Assembly (NCBI GenBank): GCA_963820375.1
Contig: CAWFZX010000019.1
Location: 1 to 64,000 of the forward strand
From: AWTP1-13 sp963820375
Lineage (GTDB): Bacteria > Pseudomonadota > Alphaproteobacteria > Rhizobiales > Hyphomicrobiaceae
Reading direction: 5' to 3'
DNA: 64,000 bases
The notes beneath the pieces are model-generated. The model searched no databases. It saw only the letters and a list, made by a program, of their open reading frames with translations, and was not told the origin of the DNA. Shown piece after piece: positions 1 through 9,453 of this stretch. Every line of letters begins with the position of its first letter. Within the stretch, counting starts at the first letter, position 1. The translations under genes were made by a program, and so were the position numbers.

Positions 1-1348
1 ACTCGATCCGGCACCGAACGCCGTCGGTCCCGTAGCTGATGTCCACCGTACCGCCTAGTTCGTAGGGAATAAGTTCGCAGATCACGCTCGTGCCATAGCC
101 GCTCCGGGTTGGAGCCCTGACTGGCGGACCACCGATCTCCTGCCAGCGGATCGTCAGCACGGATTGCGAGCTCCCATTGGACCGACATCCCCAGTGCACA
201 CAGATCCGACCATGAGGCGTCGATAGAGCGCCGTACTTGGCAGAGTTGGTGACCAGCTCGTGCAGCACCATTGCCAACGCCTGGGTGGCCTCTTCGGGAA
301 GCAACACGTCGGGGCCCTCCACTGTTGCTTCGCATACGCCGATGCATGGTTCCAATTCGCGGCGCACGAGGTCTGCAAGGTGGACGCCTTTCCAACGGCC
401 ACGGCTCAGCAGGGCATGTGTATTCGCCATTGACTGGATACGCCCATCGAGGACCTCGAGGAACTGATCCATCGAGCCGCTGCTTTCGCGCGAGCGCTGC
501 GCGACCACGGCAACGCGGGCGAGCACATTTTTGACGCGATGATCGAGCTCGGCGATCAGCAGATTTTGCTGCTCTTCCGCCTTCCTCGCTGCGGCGATAT
601 CGCGAACAAATGCGGCTGTCCGTCGCCGGTCCCGTCGGTCGAGCCCAACGCCAACCAGCGTCAGCGTCAATATGGCGAGACCCGCCATCGCGACGCCGAC
701 CGCCATCAAACCCGGCGGTAGGGCGGACCCAGCCACCATTATCGTGGGATCGCGCACGATTGATGCTGCCCCCATTGCAGTGAAGTGGAGACTGAAGATC
801 GCGAGCGTGAGGAGAAGCGCACCCTGGAGACGGTGGAGCAATGTCGTGTTGCCGGCCCCGACGACCAACGCGGCCGCGCCCAACCCGCAACCAAGTGCGA
901 CCGACGCCGCCACCAGAGTCTTGTCCCATACAATGAATCCGGCGATGTGGAACGCCGCCATGCCTGTATAGTGCATGGTGGCGATGCCACCACCCACGAG
1001 CACCCCGCCGAGGGCCCGCATTGGCAAGCCCCCGTCGATCGCCGTAAAGTACGCGAATCCAGTCACCGCAATGGCCGCGACGAGCGACAGCAGCGTGAGG
1101 ACGAAATCGTATCCTGTTGGCCCGTCGGGGCTGAAGGCAAGCATCGCAATAAAGTGCGTAGCCCAAATGGAAAAGCCGTTGGCCACCGCCGTTGCGGCAA
1201 GCCAACCCCAACGGCTACGCCCTTGCGCAACGTGCACGTGATTGAGCAGAGCAATCGCGGCGTAAGAACCGAGCGCGCACACACCAAGAGCAAGAACTAC
1301 CAAACGATAGTCGTGTAGCTGCGTGAGGCAATCCAGCACTCGGAGCAC
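1..1348 (-). CDS. MHYT-domain HWE-family sensor histidine kinase (3' end cut by window edge)
   Basis: This is a membrane sensor kinase; 449 codons are present and the C-terminus runs off the left edge. The N-terminal half is a multi-pass MHYT domain, showing ATHFIAML near residue 60 and ATMHYTGMAAF near residue 115, motifs proposed to bind copper and sense gases such as O2, CO or NO. A short charged linker leads to an HWE/HisKA_2 H-box (AELDHRVKN), an N-box (HELVTNSAKYGALS) and the WQE and GYGTSVI motifs of the HWE catalytic domain. Two GTG codons are possible starts: the one at 1348 lies just 3' of a GGGGGAAG ribosome site, and the one at 1339 has better spacing. No response regulator is visible. 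HWE kinases usually act through single-domain receivers or PhyR-type general stress pathways; that role is inferred. Confidence 0.88.
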   Translation of the reverse strand, partial: MLRVLDCLTQLHDYRLVVLALGVCALGSYAAIALLNHVHVAQGRSRWGWLAATAVANGFSIWATHFIAMLAFSPDGPTGYDFVLTLLSLVAAIAVTGFAYFTAIDGGLPMRALGGVLVGGGIATMHYTGMAAFHIAGFIVWDKTLVAASVALGCGLGAAALVVGAGNTTLLHRLQGALLLTLAIFSLHFTAMGAASIVRDPTIMVAGSALPPGLMAVGVAMAGLAILTLTLVGVGLDRRDRRRTAAFVRDIAAARKAEEQQNLLIAELDHRVKNVLARVAVVAQRSRESSGSMDQFLEVLDGRIQSMANTHALLSRGRWKGVHLADLVRRELEPCIGVCEATVEGPDVLLPEEATQALAMVLHELVTNSAKYGALSTPHGRICVHWGCRSNGSSQSVLTIRWQEIGGPPVRAPTRSGYGTSVICELIPYELGGTVDISYGTDGVRCRIE

Positions 1349-2251
1349 AGCTTCCCCCAATTTGCGAGACGCAGCTTTCTCCTCAGAACGTATCTACACG
1401 TGTGTCGCGCATGGCTCAAGTAAACCCTACGGTAGCGTGGACTGCGCTACTAGCGTGGACTACGCTTGCAGAGTCGCAAGGTTGCAAGGCGCATGCGCTG
1501 CGCGTCGAGGTCGAGGGTATGGATTATCAGCTCGTCATGGTGGCACGATGTGGCACGGCTTTTTGACGCCGACGTTAACCATCATACCGCGTCAGCGCAG
1601 CAAGAACGCGAGACGCGAGGGGCATCCGTGCGCAGCCTCGCCAACCGGTCACCGCAACAAATTGAGTTGCCATCTTGTTGTCATGGCCCCTGCACCCTCC
1701 TCGGGCGCGACCTTGCGCGCAGCGCTCTCCCGCGAGAGCGGGTTCGTTCCTTGGCACACACCGCCCGGTTCCCCGCGCTGTAACGAACGTTTAGCTGTCG
1801 GGCGTAAACGCGGGATTCACGCAGCAATTTTCGATCTCGATTTGAGCCACTGGAAGGACGATGGCCTGGAGCCAAGCCAGACAAAGTTGTGGCTCGGCAG
1901 AAGGGTGCCAACCAGCCGCGACAAAGCGTTGGGTCATCGAAGGCGTGTACGGGTGGCTCGCCGAAGTCGCAGTTCCAAGCAACGGCCCTGATCTGGCTGG
2001 ATTTCCCGTGGGACGTTTGCCGAGACGGTTGCTGGCGCAGCATGGCACGGCATCTGAAATGCTTCACTAGGGCGAGAGGCGAGATTATCGCGGCCAGCAC
2101 ATCTCAACTCGCGCTGAAAACGGCCGAAAATCACTGCAGCGCCGGACTTAAACCATCCATTGAGCCGTAAGTGTACAACAGGTACATATTTGCTGACTGT
2201 TTTTGTTTGCCTCGTTCCCATGATTAGCAAAGTTGTCATTGGGGAAAATCC
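1349..2251. other. Intergenic, no supported gene
   Basis: About 900 bases between the divergent kinase and nitronate monooxygenase genes. Only short overlapping frames with no recognisable domain or convincing start occur here. A minus-strand frame near 1791-2048 has protein-like composition but I cannot assign it. Promoters of both flanking genes presumably lie here. Confidence 0.5.
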
Positions 2252-3313
2252 ATGTGGGCTCAGAACGCATTCACCGAGAGGCTCAACCTCAAATGGCCCA
2301 TTCTCCAGGCCCCGATGGGATGGCTCAGCACACCTACCCTGGCGGCGTCCGTGAGCAACGCGGGCGGCCTGGGGGGCCTCGGCATGTGGGGGTTCTCCGC
2401 CGAGGACGCTGAACGCCGCATCGCTGGCTTCCGGCAGCAGAGCAGCGGCAGCTTGAACGTCAACTATCCGCTCTGGCCGGAACCCCGCATCACGCCAGAG
2501 GCGAGCGAGGCCATGCGCAGGCGCCTGCAGCCTCACTACGATGCGAAGGGATTGGGCGCGGTGCCCCGGCCCGAAGGCGCAGCCAGCGATGTCAGCCGTG
2601 AGCACCTTGCCATGCTGCTGCGGGCGAAGCCCCAGATGGTGAGCTTTCATTTCGGGTTGCCGCGACCCGAGGTGATCGATGCCATCAAGAGCGCCCAAAT
2701 CTTCATCATCTGCAGCGCCACCACGGTGGCTGAAGCAAAGATTTTGGAGCAGGGCGGTGTGGACGCAATTATCGCCCAGGGCATCGAGGCCGGCGGGCAT
2801 CGCGGCACTTTTACCGGCGTGGACATAGGGGTGCAGCCGGGCCTCTTCGCCCTACTGCCCCAGGTCGTCGATGCGGTGAAAGTGCCGGTCATAGCCGCTG
2901 GCGGCATCGCCGATGGCCGGCAGGTAGCCGCCGCTTTCATTTTGGGCGCGAGCGGCGTGCAATTGGGGACCGCTTTCCTGCGCTGCGAGGAGGCCAACGT
3001 TCTCGACGGCCACCGTGTGGCATTGCGCAATGCAAACGACGCCTGCAGCATCGTCACCGATGTGATCACGGGCAGGCCCGCCCGCTACATCAAAAACAAG
3101 CTAACAGATGATCTCATCGCCTCAGGACTGGAGCCCGTGTCGTTTCCCGCGCAGCTAAGTTTGACCGCGCCGCTTGGAATGACTGGTGACAAGGACCTTA
3201 TCGCCTTGTTCGCGGGCCAGTCGGCCGCCCTGGGCAAAGACACCAACGCCGCTGCGCTCGTGGAATCGCTCGCCGAAGAGACATCGCGCTGCTTGCGCGC
3301 CTATCGTGATTGA
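2252..3313 (+). CDS. Nitronate monooxygenase (2-nitropropane dioxygenase family)
   Basis: A 353-residue FMN enzyme of the nitronate monooxygenase family, which oxidises alkyl nitronates such as propionate 3-nitronate to aldehyde or ketone plus nitrite. The TIM barrel starts with PILQAPMGWLSTP (FMN entry loop) and GGLGGLGMWG. The class I signature EAGGHRG, containing the catalytic histidine, is near residue 185, and phosphate-binding AAGGIADGRQVAAAF and GASGVQLGTAFLRC follow. Length is normal for the family. The ATG at 2252 follows a weak GGGGAAAA ribosome site. It is a single gene, divergent from the sensor kinase. Substrate is not determined; cytoplasmic. Confidence 0.9.
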   Translation: MWAQNAFTERLNLKWPILQAPMGWLSTPTLAASVSNAGGLGGLGMWGFSAEDAERRIAGFRQQSSGSLNVNYPLWPEPRITPEASEAMRRRLQPHYDAKGLGAVPRPEGAASDVSREHLAMLLRAKPQMVSFHFGLPRPEVIDAIKSAQIFIICSATTVAEAKILEQGGVDAIIAQGIEAGGHRGTFTGVDIGVQPGLFALLPQVVDAVKVPVIAAGGIADGRQVAAAFILGASGVQLGTAFLRCEEANVLDGHRVALRNANDACSIVTDVITGRPARYIKNKLTDDLIASGLEPVSFPAQLSLTAPLGMTGDKDLIALFAGQSAALGKDTNAAALVESLAEETSRCLRAYRD

Positions 3314-3469
3314 GCTCCTTACGGACTGGTTTGCCTAGCCCTACGGCTTCCTTCCAGAACCTCACGTGTCACGCTGCGCGGCGACGTAGGAAGGGAAGAG
3401 GTTCGCTCGCATACCGGCTTTCTAGCGATCTTGCTGATCCCCTGGCTCTTTCATCACCCCTCGCGCGCC

Positions 3470-4084
3470 TCATTGAACCACCGCAAGGACGCGATGCAGA
3501 ACGGGGTCTACGAGAACGATCTTGTCGCCAAAGCGAGCAAAAACCAGGGACTTGAGTTCCGGCAATTCGGAAACCAATTGCTCGGGCAGCGGCTCCAGGT
3601 CCTTCAGGGTAACGCGAGAGGGAACCTCTGCGCCAACTTCGGCTAGACCGCCCAACTCTTCCCCGGACAGGGCCATCTGCTTGTGAAGGGCGCTCTGGAG
3701 CCGATCCCTTTGCTGTCCGCTTAGATGGCTCAGGGCGTAGCCTGCGATGGAGAGTTTATCGGCCTCATCTGTGCGTTTGGAGAACTTAGCCGGTGCGGTC
3801 TGACTATCTTGTAGCGCCCCCGGAACCGTCAATACACCGTTGTTGAAAATGGGAGCGTCGGCTGCCGTGCCTTCGATCTTCGAGGATGGTTCCTGTTTAC
3901 CCCCGCGAGTCGGCAGCGATGGGTCGGTCGCCGGTGGAACGGGATCTTTGCTGCTTTGATTCGGGGCTGCAGGAGGCGGATCGTTACGACTAGGCTGCGC
4001 GGTGTCTGTCTGTGCGCTAGCGATACCGAGCGTAATGGCAATGGTGAACGCAATCGTGCCAATGCCAGCGAACATCTTGAACAT
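3470..4084 (-). CDS. Secreted protein, DUF1236-like C-terminus
   Basis: A 204-residue exported protein of unknown function. It begins with a signal peptide (MFKMFAGIGTIAFTIAITLG, cleavage near ASAQ), followed by a Pro/Ser/Thr/Gln-rich low-complexity linker (about residues 27-75). A folded domain at the C-terminus ends with VFARFGDKIVLVDPVLHRVL, the pattern seen at the end of DUF1236 domains of alphaproteobacterial periplasmic proteins. The start at 4084 is chosen over a frame start at 4105 because AGAGGAAG lies seven bases upstream. It converges on the nitronate monooxygenase gene. The DUF1236 link rests on that terminal motif only. Confidence 0.72.
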   Translation of the reverse strand: MFKMFAGIGTIAFTIAITLGIASAQTDTAQPSRNDPPPAAPNQSSKDPVPPATDPSLPTRGGKQEPSSKIEGTAADAPIFNNGVLTVPGALQDSQTAPAKFSKRTDEADKLSIAGYALSHLSGQQRDRLQSALHKQMALSGEELGGLAEVGAEVPSRVTLKDLEPLPEQLVSELPELKSLVFARFGDKIVLVDPVLHRVLAVVQ

Positions 4085-5222
4085 GGTGTCGCTTCCTCTT
4101 GCCATAGATTTTAGGACAACGTCCTACGCACCCAAATGGTTCAGATGAGAAGCCAGATCGGCTCGGGGACGCTCCCGCGCAGCCCGCTCGAACCGTTCTT
4201 TGCCAACACCTGACAGCCGAGGCGAGCTCGGGACGGTATCGGGGTGCATTGCGGTGAGGGCGACAGGCCAAAAATGACCGGCTCGAGTCACAACTCGTGT
4301 CAATCGCTCGATGGCGGCGCGCCCCATCTCCGCGCAAGGCGTGACCTGCAAAACGGCGGTGCCGACAGTGGCCGCCGCTCATCGGGGAAGCGCTATCGCT
4401 CAGATCTACCTGCGATACCAAGACTCGAGGATTTTTGACGGCTGCCGTGCGTTGAGGATCAGTAGCCATCCCGACTCAAGCGCGTTTTTTAAGCCCGGCC
4501 GCACGATGCGCATGGGCGCCGGGTCCGACGTGGTGATGAGACCGGCAAGCTTCGTCCGGCGTGCCGTTAACCAGGTTGCCCCTCAGTCAGAAGACCTGAG
4601 CATCGGTTCATTGCATTGGCGATATATACCCAGCGAATGCGAAACAGCGGTGGCGCGGCGTCACCAACCCATGTCAGTGAGCGGGTTTGCCTCACCCCGC
4701 GCGCCGAAGGCGGTTGCGGGCACGAGGCGGCGCCATTAGGCGATTTGACGAAGCAGTGTGCGCGTTGGTGGCGCGGTTACGCGCGCTCGTGCCAAATAAC
4801 CACTCGCGCCACGTTCAGAGCAATGCTGAGATGGGTTCGGCTCCTGCCTCAAGATCATTCCCAACCATGCCCCCGTGTGGATAGGGAAAATCCGGGAAAG
4901 AAAACGGTCGTCCTTCGGCGAAAGGCGCAATTGCAGTGGGAAGGATGGTGTGACAGGCGGGCGCGGACGCATAAGGGCCAGGGTTGACCAGTCCCCGCAT
5001 CAGGTCTTGGTTGGCGTGGTGCAGACACGGAAAAATCGGCTGATCCCAGGCGGTGCCGACGAGCACCGGGCTGGCGATGTGGCGCCAAGCGAAACCATCT
5101 TTTTTGTACCGCCAAGCGCCGATCTTCGCACCTGCCGGCGCTCTGCCTGCAGCGGGCCAACTCCCCTTCTGATAAACCCTGGCAGATGCGACGGGACCGC
5201 CCGTCTTACGCCACAACCCCTG
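4085..5222. other. Intergenic, about 1.1 kb without a supported gene
   Basis: Several overlapping frames on both strands have no recognisable domain. A minus-strand frame at 4815-5216, directly 3' of the serine hydrolase, would encode 133 residues without family resemblance, signal peptide or clear ribosome site; I do not call it. The stretch may hold decayed sequence. Confidence 0.4.
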
Positions 5223-6482
5223 TCACGCCGCCCCATACATTGCTGTCTCGAAAGCGTAGTAGAGCGGTAGCGACTTCTTGTCGGCAAAGGGCAGGACTTG
5301 CGACAGGTATACACCACCGATGCCGGTGGCCGGGTCGATCCAGAAATAGGTGTTGGCGAGCCCGGCCCACATGAGCCCTCCTGCCGGACGCCCCGTCGGC
5401 GCTTTTTCCGCATTGATCTGAAAACTCAAGCCCCAGGTCTTAGGCATGCCAGGGAAGAACTCCGCATCGTTGGAAAGTGGCGGAGCCGCGGTTTTCAGGA
5501 GCGTAACCCGGCTGTCTCCCATATTGTTGCGCGTCATCAACTCGACTGTCTCGGGCTTCAGCACCTGGTTAGCGTCGGCTTTGCCGCGATTTAGGATCAT
5601 GCGGATGAAACGTAGATAATCCGCAGCCGTCCCGTACAAACCACCCCCGCCCATCTCGAACTCGGGCTCCTGCGGGATCTCAAGATCCATTTGCGGTGTA
5701 AAGGCATCGTTGTCGCCGCGCTGATGGACCTTGGCCAGACGCTCGCGCATGGAGGGTGTGATTTTGAAGGCGGTACTGGTCATGCCGAGGGGCGCGAACA
5801 GATTCTCATGCAGGTAGGGCCCGAGCTTTTTGCCGCTAGCGGCCTCCACCATCTTGCCGGCCCAGTCAATGTTGATGCCATAAAACCACCGTTCGCCCGG
5901 CTCAAACAGCAGCGGCGTGCGCAGCGCTGCATTCTCACAGGTGATGATGCCCGGAATCTTCTTGGCTTCTTGATACTTGCCAAGATCGGTGCTCCAGAGG
6001 TCGTAGCCGAAGCCGGCCGTGTGAGTGAGCAGATGGCGGAGGGTGATGGCGCGCTTGGCTGGGCGCGTACGCGGCTGACCGGACGCATCGAAGCCTTCCA
6101 GCACCTCGATGGTGGCAATGTCCGGCACAACCTTGGCCGCCGGCGCGTCGAGGTCGAGCTTGCCTTGCTCGACGAGTTGCATGGCGCCCGCAGCTGTTAG
6201 CGCCTTGGTCATCGATGCGATCCAAACGACGGTGTCCATGCTCATGGCGGCTGGCTGTCCAATGACGCGCTTGCCGAATGCCCCTTCATAGAGGACGGAA
6301 TTCCGGTCGGTCGCCATCGCAACGACGCCGGGCACATCGCCGGCATCGATGGCGCGCTGCATCATCGCGTCGATCTTGCCCTTGCGTGCGGCCTCCGCAG
6401 ATTGTGCGTGGGCGCGCGGCCCGGCCGCGAACGTAAGCGCTGCACTCCCGGCAACCAGGAACCTGCGACGGCTGGTCGACAT
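5223..6482 (-). CDS. Tat-exported serine hydrolase (class C beta-lactamase fold)
   Basis: A 419-residue periplasmic enzyme of the beta-lactamase/EstB/transpeptidase-like superfamily. The twin-arginine signal is STSRRRFLVAG with cleavage after AHA. The nucleophile motif S-x-x-K is SMTK (WIASMTKALTAAG) and the Y-x-N-type motif is YGINIDWAG; LRHLLTHTAGFGYD is the conserved stretch between them. The start at 6482 is supported by GGGAGAAGG at correct spacing; a longer frame to 6599 has no such site and would bury the Tat signal. The substrate is unknown: such proteins are esterases or D-aminopeptidases at least as often as beta-lactamases. A clear paralogue lies at 59063-60331. Confidence 0.88.
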   Translation of the reverse strand: MSTSRRRFLVAGSAALTFAAGPRAHAQSAEAARKGKIDAMMQRAIDAGDVPGVVAMATDRNSVLYEGAFGKRVIGQPAAMSMDTVVWIASMTKALTAAGAMQLVEQGKLDLDAPAAKVVPDIATIEVLEGFDASGQPRTRPAKRAITLRHLLTHTAGFGYDLWSTDLGKYQEAKKIPGIITCENAALRTPLLFEPGERWFYGINIDWAGKMVEAASGKKLGPYLHENLFAPLGMTSTAFKITPSMRERLAKVHQRGDNDAFTPQMDLEIPQEPEFEMGGGGLYGTAADYLRFIRMILNRGKADANQVLKPETVELMTRNNMGDSRVTLLKTAAPPLSNDAEFFPGMPKTWGLSFQINAEKAPTGRPAGGLMWAGLANTYFWIDPATGIGGVYLSQVLPFADKKSLPLYYAFETAMYGAA

Positions 6483-6856
6483 TGGCCTTCTCCCGGTGAT
6501 GTGATGAGCTTTCGCCAGCATTGTATACCAAGTGAATACGGCAGTGCTACGGCCGCACACGCATCCCAGGTCCATTTCCCTCAGCCGGACGGAAAGCACG
6601 CGGCCTCCTTAGGGGAAAGACCGGACACAGCCTCTCTGCCATCAAGCGCCCCCGCCAACGAGGTCAAGCGAGAACGCTAGGGGGAGGGTTTGGAGTTTAA
6701 GGGGTATGCAACGCCATTGCGCTTGGACGAGACCAATGTCCCTGCAATGCAGCCGCCCTCAGTGACCGGCCCGAATTTCGCCTCCGCTCCTTGAGGCCAA
6801 CGTCAAATTCAAGGGGATCTCTGCTCTTGGAAAGACCGCAAAACCAGCCCTTTGAT
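6483..6856. other. Not an intergenic gap on closer view: leader of the serine hydrolase plus 3' flank of the SDR gene
   Basis: These 374 bases separate two minus-strand genes. I see no gene, no strong hairpin with a T-run and no assignable promoter. The upstream control region of the serine hydrolase should be here. Confidence 0.45.
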
Positions 6857-7636
6857 TTAGTCCGGGATGAGGCCGCCGTCGACGTTGAAGGACTGACCCG
6901 TGATGTTGCGGGCGCCGGGAGAGGCCAGGAACACCACCATGGCGGCGATGTCCTCAGGCTCGTTGGCACGCTTCAATGGTACACCGTCCACGTAACGCCG
7001 CTCGATCTCCTCGGCACTGACGCCCTCCTTTTGCGCAATCGTCGCCACCAAGTCGAGGTAGAGGCTGGTGCGCACGATGCCTGGGCACACGGCATTGACG
7101 TTGATGTTGTGGGGGCCCAGCTGCTGCGCCGCCGTTTTTGTCAGGCTGATGACGGCGCCCTTGCTGGCGGCATAGATTGCGTTGGAGGTGCCGGGGAAGC
7201 CCTTGCCGGCGATGGAGGCGATGTTGATAATGCGACCGCTGCGGCGCGGGATCATCTCGCGCGCCACCCGCTGCAGGCAGAAAAACACGCCCTTTGCGTT
7301 CACGCCGTGGATACGATCCCAGTCTGCCTCGGTGAGGTCCATGATATAGGCGCGGCGGGTGACACCAGCATTGTTGACGAGGACGTCGATCTTACCGAAG
7401 ACGGCCATCGCCTCGGCCGCCATGCGCTCAATGTCCGACACGCGACCCATGTCGGCCTCGATGGCGAGACTTTTCCGCCCCTGCGCAGCGACGCTTGCCG
7501 CCGTCTCCTTGACGGCCACCCCGTTGATATCGACAGCCACGATGTCGGCACCTGCTGCTGCCAGGCTTACCGCCGTAGCCCGGCCGATGCCTTGTCCCGC
7601 CCCCGTCACCAGCGCCACCTGTTTGGATAATTCCAT
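6857..7636 (-). CDS. SDR-family oxidoreductase (3-ketoacyl-ACP reductase-like)
   Basis: A 259-residue classical short-chain dehydrogenase/reductase. The NAD(P)-binding motif is GAGQGIG (residues 12-18), NNAG follows near residue 88, and the active site is Ser-Ile-Ala with YAASKGA (Tyr and Lys). The aspartate in VAVDIN after the second strand favours NAD. The ATG at 7636 follows GGGGAGGTAGCT. The first 18 coding bases after the ATG reappear exactly at 11549-11566, where a second, broken start of the same gene sits beside the LysE gene. The intact gene therefore appears to have received a new leader when the intervening island arrived (inference). The substrate is unknown. Confidence 0.9.
   Translation of the reverse strand: MELSKQVALVTGAGQGIGRATAVSLAAAGADIVAVDINGVAVKETAASVAAQGRKSLAIEADMGRVSDIERMAAEAMAVFGKIDVLVNNAGVTRRAYIMDLTEADWDRIHGVNAKGVFFCLQRVAREMIPRRSGRIINIASIAGKGFPGTSNAIYAASKGAVISLTKTAAQQLGPHNINVNAVCPGIVRTSLYLDLVATIAQKEGVSAEEIERRYVDGVPLKRANEPEDIAAMVVFLASPGARNITGQSFNVDGGLIPD
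7615..7632. repeat. Direct repeat, left copy (island boundary)
   Basis: The 18-base sequence CCACCTGTTTGGATAATT is identical to the copy at 11549-11566, in the same orientation. It encodes the first residues of the SDR protein on the minus strand. The distance between copies is 3934 bases. It behaves as an att-like or duplication boundary. Confidence 0.75.
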
Positions 7637-7793
7637 TAGCTACCTCCCCATTGGCGCCATCAGCACCATCAGCCTTGTTTTCCAGGGCAAACTTGCTATT
7701 TGGCATCTGTCTGATAATGCATTCTGCTTCATCAGCACCATGAATTTACTTCCCCCGAGCTTCCCCCGCTAGTCGACCGCTGAGGAAGCCGAA

Positions 7794-8312
7794 GTGGGGA
7801 AGCAGAATACACGGGAAAGATCGACCGATGAAACGCCTGACAGACGCCCGCGTGGCCGCACTGACGATGCCGGCATCGAGCGGCTGCGCAAACAGGCTGG
7901 GAGCATCAAGGCAGACCTCGCACGCGTTGCCGCAGCTCCACTGCCCAGTGCCTACTGCAAGCGCCGTGTAGAGGAGACTGTGGCAGCCCTCGCTGCACAG
8001 GGTAAGCCCTCGGTTACACCCCTGGTGCGGCATGACCTCGATGTCACTTGGCCGCGAGAAGCCATAAGGGTGCAGCTGTTCAACTCGGAGAATCCTGCCG
8101 CCATGGCCATCAGCGAGGTCCCAGCCACCGACGCGATGCTAGCGGGGATGTTTCCAAAGCAAATGACTGAATGGCTCGGGGCGATGGTCGATGCCGAGGT
8201 CGACGACAAGAATGCGCTTGCCCCTACTGAGCGGCAGAAGCGCGAGGCCGAGCTGCAAGAGCGGCTGCTCGATATCGAAAGGCAGGAGGCAGCTCTTGTG
8301 TGGCGGGCGTAG
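7794..8312 (+). CDS. Hypothetical protein with C-terminal helical region
   Basis: A 172-residue cytoplasmic protein that I cannot name. It has a charged N-terminus, a middle region (residues 40-110) with AAPLPSAYCKRRVEE, PLVRHDLDVTWPREAI and AAMAISEVPATDAMLAGMFP, and an Arg/Glu-rich helix at the end (TERQKREAELQERLLDIE), suggesting a coiled coil. The start is a GTG at 7794 behind GAGGAAG; an in-frame stop lies just upstream, so no longer form is possible. It overlaps the 3' part of a minus-strand frame. It is the first gene inside the putative island. Confidence 0.62.
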   Translation: MGKQNTRERSTDETPDRRPRGRTDDAGIERLRKQAGSIKADLARVAAAPLPSAYCKRRVEETVAALAAQGKPSVTPLVRHDLDVTWPREAIRVQLFNSENPAAMAISEVPATDAMLAGMFPKQMTEWLGAMVDAEVDDKNALAPTERQKREAELQERLLDIERQEAALVWRA

Positions 8313-8827
8313 GCACAGAACCTGCCGGCGGAATACAGAGCCGACTGTTCACCGCAAGCTATCTTAGGATGCCGGTTGATCACGGCTCCAGCGGTCGAGG
8401 CGACGGGGGACGACGCCCGGCTATTCCTGGGATCTGCGGGCGATGAGCCTCGGTGTTGGCCGGCGGCAGGGTAATGAACATGACCAGAAAAATGGGCACC
8501 GTCCGGGGGTGGAGGTGCCCTAATGTTCAGCTCTATGGTGTGTTGGGTCTGCGAGAGCTGATTGGTGATAGATGGACGGCCTTTACGCTTTGGTGGCTGT
8601 TCAATGAACTCCGCCTCGAAGACGTAATACCCATCTGCCTTCAGACGATCCAGAACGCGTTGGAAGTCGGTGATGTCCCAGGGGTCCGGAAACTTCAACG
8701 TGTCAAGAGCTTCGAGGAATATCCATTCTGTATGTGGCGTGACGGCCGGAATGTTTGCGCCCGTCACGTCAATCGAGAAGGCAAAGATGGCGTCGTTGCT
8801 TTCGTCCCGAAAAAGATAAATGAGCAT
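7952..8827 (-). CDS. Hypothetical protein (MLIYLFRDE-type), C-terminal part doubtful
   Basis: The first about 90 residues (bases 8827-8560) look like a genuine conserved hypothetical: MLIYLFRDE, AFSIDVTGANIPAVTP, TEWIFLEALDTLKFPDPWDI and FQRVLDRLKADGYYVFEAE. Similar short proteins of about 100 residues occur in Bradyrhizobium-like genomes (from memory). The frame then continues to 7952 (291 residues) in low-quality sequence that runs antisense to the 7794-8312 gene, so the true protein probably ended near 8500 and lost its stop by mutation. The start at 8827 follows GGAAG; a frame start at 8881 is less likely. Confidence 0.5.
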   Translation of the reverse strand: MLIYLFRDESNDAIFAFSIDVTGANIPAVTPHTEWIFLEALDTLKFPDPWDITDFQRVLDRLKADGYYVFEAEFIEQPPKRKGRPSITNQLSQTQHTIELNIRAPPPPDGAHFSGHVHYPAAGQHRGSSPADPRNSRASSPVASTAGAVINRHPKIACGEQSALYSAGRFCAYARHTRAASCLSISSSRSCSSASRFCRSVGASAFLSSTSASTIAPSHSVICFGNIPASIASVAGTSLMAMAAGFSELNSCTLMASRGQVTSRSCRTRGVTEGLPCAARAATVSSTRRLQ

Positions 8828-9232
8828 CGGTCTTCCGTGCTCTCGCGCAAACTTGCGCCTGAGCCCGATAAGCAACCCCAAAGCTCTCGTGCGGTTCCGA
8901 GAGATTGCGCACGCTCAGAGAACTGACCATGATGTGACTGTAAACGGTGCCTAGACCTCGCTGGGGCGGGACTGCGGAGGAAGGCCGATGTTGCGGGATG
9001 CTCTTAGAACCCAAGCAGCAACGCTGCCCACGGAAGCCCAGCAACATACGATTTGCTACGGCAACCACCTCCTGGACGCGGCAGCCCAAATCTATCGCGG
9101 CTTTGGGGAGAAGCCAGTCAACTAAACTGAAGAGCATCTCCGCGGACCTTAGTGCAGCTGCTAAATCGCCGCCCATCCGGCGCCAGTTCGCGCCCCAGTC
9201 CCACATGCGGCGCCCGTAGAGCCCCGGCCTCA

Positions 9233-9385
9233 TCAGCGTTCCCAGCTCACCACATGGAATGTCGTGGTGGCACTTGGCATCGTCGGGTGCTGCCGCCTGT
9301 AGCGCTCTATCGCCTCAGCGGCCGTTTCTCTGGGGTGACGCCACACAACCACGTCGACCCGGTCGCCGGTGCGACACTCGCTCAA
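9233..9385 (-). CDS. Possible small protein, 50 residues
   Basis: A short reading frame with good protein character: DRVDVVVWRHPRETAAEAIE, then RYRRQHPTMPSA and FHVVSWER before a TGA. It would start at a TTG (9385) without a visible ribosome site, and an in-frame stop occurs upstream, so it may be the tail of a decayed gene. It is divergent from the DUF6894 gene. Confidence 0.3.
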   Translation of the reverse strand: MSECRTGDRVDVVVWRHPRETAAEAIERYRRQHPTMPSATTTFHVVSWER

Positions 9386-9453
9386 CGTGCCGCGACGCGC
9401 CGTTATAGGCGCTCACCATCCTCAGTAGCGCGAGACAAAATGGGAGGCTTGCT

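Noticed and set aside
4815..5216. A 133-residue minus-strand frame behind the serine hydrolase
   Set aside because: No family, ribosome site or signal; Pro/Ala/Gly-rich composition typical of non-coding GC-rich DNA.
7828..7875. A frame starting MKRLTDARVAALTMPA, reminiscent of a phage-integrase N-terminus
   Set aside because: It stops after about 46 residues, has no further integrase sequence and lies inside the better-supported 7794-8312 frame.
8989..9125. A short plus-strand frame (MLRDALRTQAATLP...) and an overlapping minus-strand frame
   Set aside because: Both are short and neither has a ribosome site or recognisable family; I could not decide between them.
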